From Lachnospiraceae bacterium (GTDB taxonomy: Bacteria; Bacillota; Clostridia; Lachnospirales; Lachnospiraceae), in the NCBI GenBank assembly GCA_016281605.1, contig JAEEJA010000062.1, positions 1 through 51,779 on the forward strand: a stretch of 51,779 bases of DNA. Reading direction: 5' to 3'. Both the position numbers and the translations under genes were made by a program. Of this stretch, positions 50,186 to 51,779 are shown piece by piece. Within the stretch, counting starts at the first letter, position 1, and each line of letters begins with the position of its first letter. The notes beneath the pieces were generated by a model. The model saw only the letters and a list, made by a program, of their open reading frames with translations. It searched no databases and was not told where the DNA came from.

Positions 50186-51325
50186 TCACGTATCTTTTCG
50201 CAAGATATTCAGATATTCTTCATATGAAAACACCCTATTACGTGATGTATTTGTCGTTTCCTTCAATATCCCTGCTTGAATCAATTTTCCCACGGCAGAC
50301 GATACCGTGTTATAGCTTACGCCAAGGTCAGCCGCCGTCCTTTTGATATCAATGATTGGATACTGCTCAATATAATCAAAAACTCTTCTTATGTTATCGT
50401 TTTTTCTTGCGGTAACAGGAAGTCTTTCAATATTGCCCTCATGGAGTGCTGACAACTTTTCGACAGTAGCCAGTGAATCTTTTGCCGCTGCCGATACCGC
50501 TTCAAGAAAGAACCCGACCCACTGTTCATAATTTCCGCTTCTTCTTACCTCTGAAATACGGTCATAGTATTCAATCTGATTCTTTTTCAGAAAGTAAGAA
50601 ATATAAATAATGGGTTTGGAAATATATCCTTGTTCCATGAGATACAGTAATATCATCAGCCGCCCGACTCTCCCGTTTCCGTCAAGAAACGGATGGATTG
50701 TTTCAAACTGATAATGTATCAGCGCAATCCTGATTAGCGGATCGTAATCATCTCCTTCGTTCATATATCTTTCCAGATCAGTCATTGCAACATTCATATC
50801 CTCCACATTCGGCGGAATATATCTTGCCTCCTTAAGTGTACAGTTAGCCGCACCGATCCAGTTCTGTGATTTGCGAAATTCTCCTGAATTCTTTTCCTGC
50901 CCTCTGACCCCTGCTAGAAGCTCCTGATGTATTTCTCTTAGAAGCCTGTTGCATAAAGGCAACTTATCCAGTCTGCCAATCGCATATGTACAGGCTCTCA
51001 CATAATTGATGACATCTCCAACATCAAGATTTATATTTCCGTCAACCTCAGGATCAAGCACATCGTCCAGCGTACACTGTGTACCTTCTATCTGCGAAGA
51101 AATAATCGCTTCTTTTCTTACATACATGGAAATGAAAAGTTCAACATTCGGTATGAGCTTTGCTGCTGTATCGAGCCTTACCAGATCCCTGTTAGCTTCC
51201 ACCAGCTTCTTTACTATATCGCTGCTAATATTAAGCTCTGGATTCGGAGGCAACGGCGCAGGCTTAAATGAGTGATATTCCGCTTCACCGCTCAAATTTA
51301 TTACCAATTCACCTGATCTACCCAT
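50186..51325 (-). CDS. Fic-family protein (probable AMPylator) with N-terminal inhibitory motif and wHTH
   Basis: A 379-residue class II Fic protein. The Fic_N domain contains SSQIEG (Ser76 to Gly81), matching the [S/T]xxxE[G/N] inhibitory helix whose Glu80 blocks ATP. The catalytic loop HPFLDGNGRVGR at 211-222 is intact, so it should transfer AMP to a target hydroxyl when relieved. The last 70 residues form a winged helix (IKRTAADLGVSYNTVSSAVGKLIQAG), which probably binds DNA. It stands alone with no antitoxin gene; four copies of a short site upstream suggest autoregulation. SD GGAGG precedes the ATG. Confidence 0.9.
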   Translation of the reverse strand: MGRSGELVINLSGEAEYHSFKPAPLPPNPELNISSDIVKKLVEANRDLVRLDTAAKLIPNVELFISMYVRKEAIISSQIEGTQCTLDDVLDPEVDGNINLDVGDVINYVRACTYAIGRLDKLPLCNRLLREIHQELLAGVRGQEKNSGEFRKSQNWIGAANCTLKEARYIPPNVEDMNVAMTDLERYMNEGDDYDPLIRIALIHYQFETIHPFLDGNGRVGRLMILLYLMEQGYISKPIIYISYFLKKNQIEYYDRISEVRRSGNYEQWVGFFLEAVSAAAKDSLATVEKLSALHEGNIERLPVTARKNDNIRRVFDYIEQYPIIDIKRTAADLGVSYNTVSSAVGKLIQAGILKETTNTSRNRVFSYEEYLNILRKDT

Positions 51326-51340
51326 AGTAACCTCCTTCTT

Positions 51341-51430
51341 TTTGAAATAACAAATCTATAATACGCCCATTATTTCAAAATGTAAAGTATATATTGAAAT
51401 ATGGGCGCGGTTTACCGTCTTTTATTTCAA
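51341..51430 (-). promoter_or_regulatory. Four-site operator region of the fic gene
   Basis: TTGAAATA-type sites alternate in orientation at 51342-51349, 51370-51378, 51394-51401 and 51422-51430. The middle pair extends into an inverted repeat GCCCATTATTTCA / TGAAATATGGGC (51365-51406). They lie 16-105 bases upstream of the start and are the natural target for the winged-helix end of the Fic protein. Confidence 0.5.
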
Positions 51431-51779
51431 ATTCTGTATTTCCCTACACAACCCAAATATGCAAAAAAAAATGTAGCCATCGACTCACCACCGACAACCA
51501 CAGGCATCCCCATTCAAAACATATTAGACTCTCTTCGTATATATGACAAATGCACATTCCATTACAAAGAAATATGAAACAAAGCGAATGCATTATCACA
51601 AAGTTGATTGTAATATTGATATTGCAACATTGACATTCATTATTTAATGTATTAACAAACAATATCCAGAGGATAAAGACAGAATATTCAATCGAATTAC
51701 CAAGATAATACCTGCATCTATCAAGCTTCAAAATACTATAATCACTCAGGAGGACTGTTTGAAATATCTTGATAATGAT
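51431..51779. other. Right end of window: no clear gene
   Basis: AT-rich sequence with no confident gene. A plus-strand frame is open from about 51648 to the edge (INKQYPEDKDRIFNRITK onward), without a normal start; AGGAGG at 51749-51754 precedes a TTG at 51759 in the same frame. It may be the 5' end or a remnant of a gene that continues beyond the window. Confidence 0.3.

Noticed and set aside
51444-51731. 95-codon minus-strand frame at the right end
   Set aside because: Composition rich in Cys, Trp and Ile with no ribosome site and no recognisable family; probably chance.
51648-51779. Plus-strand frame open to the right edge (INKQYPEDKDRIF onward)
   Set aside because: Too little of it lies in the window and it lacks a normal start codon; kept only as a note in the end-region entry.

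Overview
The window is AT-rich chromosomal DNA that looks like a Lachnospiraceae-type member of the Firmicutes (Butyrivibrio, Lachnospira, Roseburia relatives). This is an inference from the gene set: the priA-def-fmt-rsmB-rlmN-prpC-prkC-rpe-thiN block in Firmicutes order, a MurE with the meso-diaminopimelate motif DNPR next to dapF, a FeoA-FeoB fusion, strong Shine-Dalgarno (SD) sites and a SARP-type response regulator. Almost every gene lies on the minus strand; fucI is the only clear plus-strand gene. No tRNA, rRNA, CRISPR array or complete insertion sequence was seen.

Layout. 1-7486: part of a type IV secretion/conjugation-like locus (VirD4/TraG coupling protein, a secreted protein, a VirB2-like pilin) next to a four-gene operon coding for a SleB-type wall hydrolase, a SARP-family response regulator, a membrane protein and a LytS-type histidine kinase. 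The pilin promoter carries two 11-bp tandem repeats of the kind SARP regulators bind. 7592-19320: sugar catabolism (xylulokinase, a fucose/arabinose isomerase-family protein, L-fucose isomerase). It is interrupted by a G+C-richer three-gene module (MATE transporter fused to a HATPase domain, condensation-like acyltransferase, stand-alone adenylation enzyme), which lies between near-identical direct repeats and abuts a truncated SEDS-like membrane gene. 19388-21359: peptidase D and an acyl-CoA thioesterase. 21401-25307: a polymorphic-toxin locus with CBM-like secreted N-terminus, an out-of-frame toxin part ending in a predicted toxin-47 RNase tip, a likely immunity gene, a toxin remnant split by a 160-bp inverted-repeat element, and two tandem 137-bp multi-hairpin repeats. 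25352-38901: FeoAB, argC-argB-argD, thiN, rpe, prkC, prpC, rlmN, rsmB, fmt. 39006-40248: a decayed second copy of the toxin gene, sitting between fmt and def and carrying a 142-bp MITE-like element with an 8-bp target duplication. 40293-49996: def, priA, murE, dapF, ruvB, ruvA, a NUDIX hydrolase, a HIT protein and malQ. 50186-51325: a Fic protein with probable autoregulatory operator sites.

The most notable signal is a pair of matching 5' leaders on xylB (9128-9218) and malQ (50002-50107). Each can form a hairpin whose loop pairs with a strand one base from the Shine-Dalgarno sequence, enclosing a second hairpin. One segment of that second hairpin shows a compensatory change between the two copies. 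This is a candidate translational RNA switch. A related leader without the loop pairing precedes dapF.
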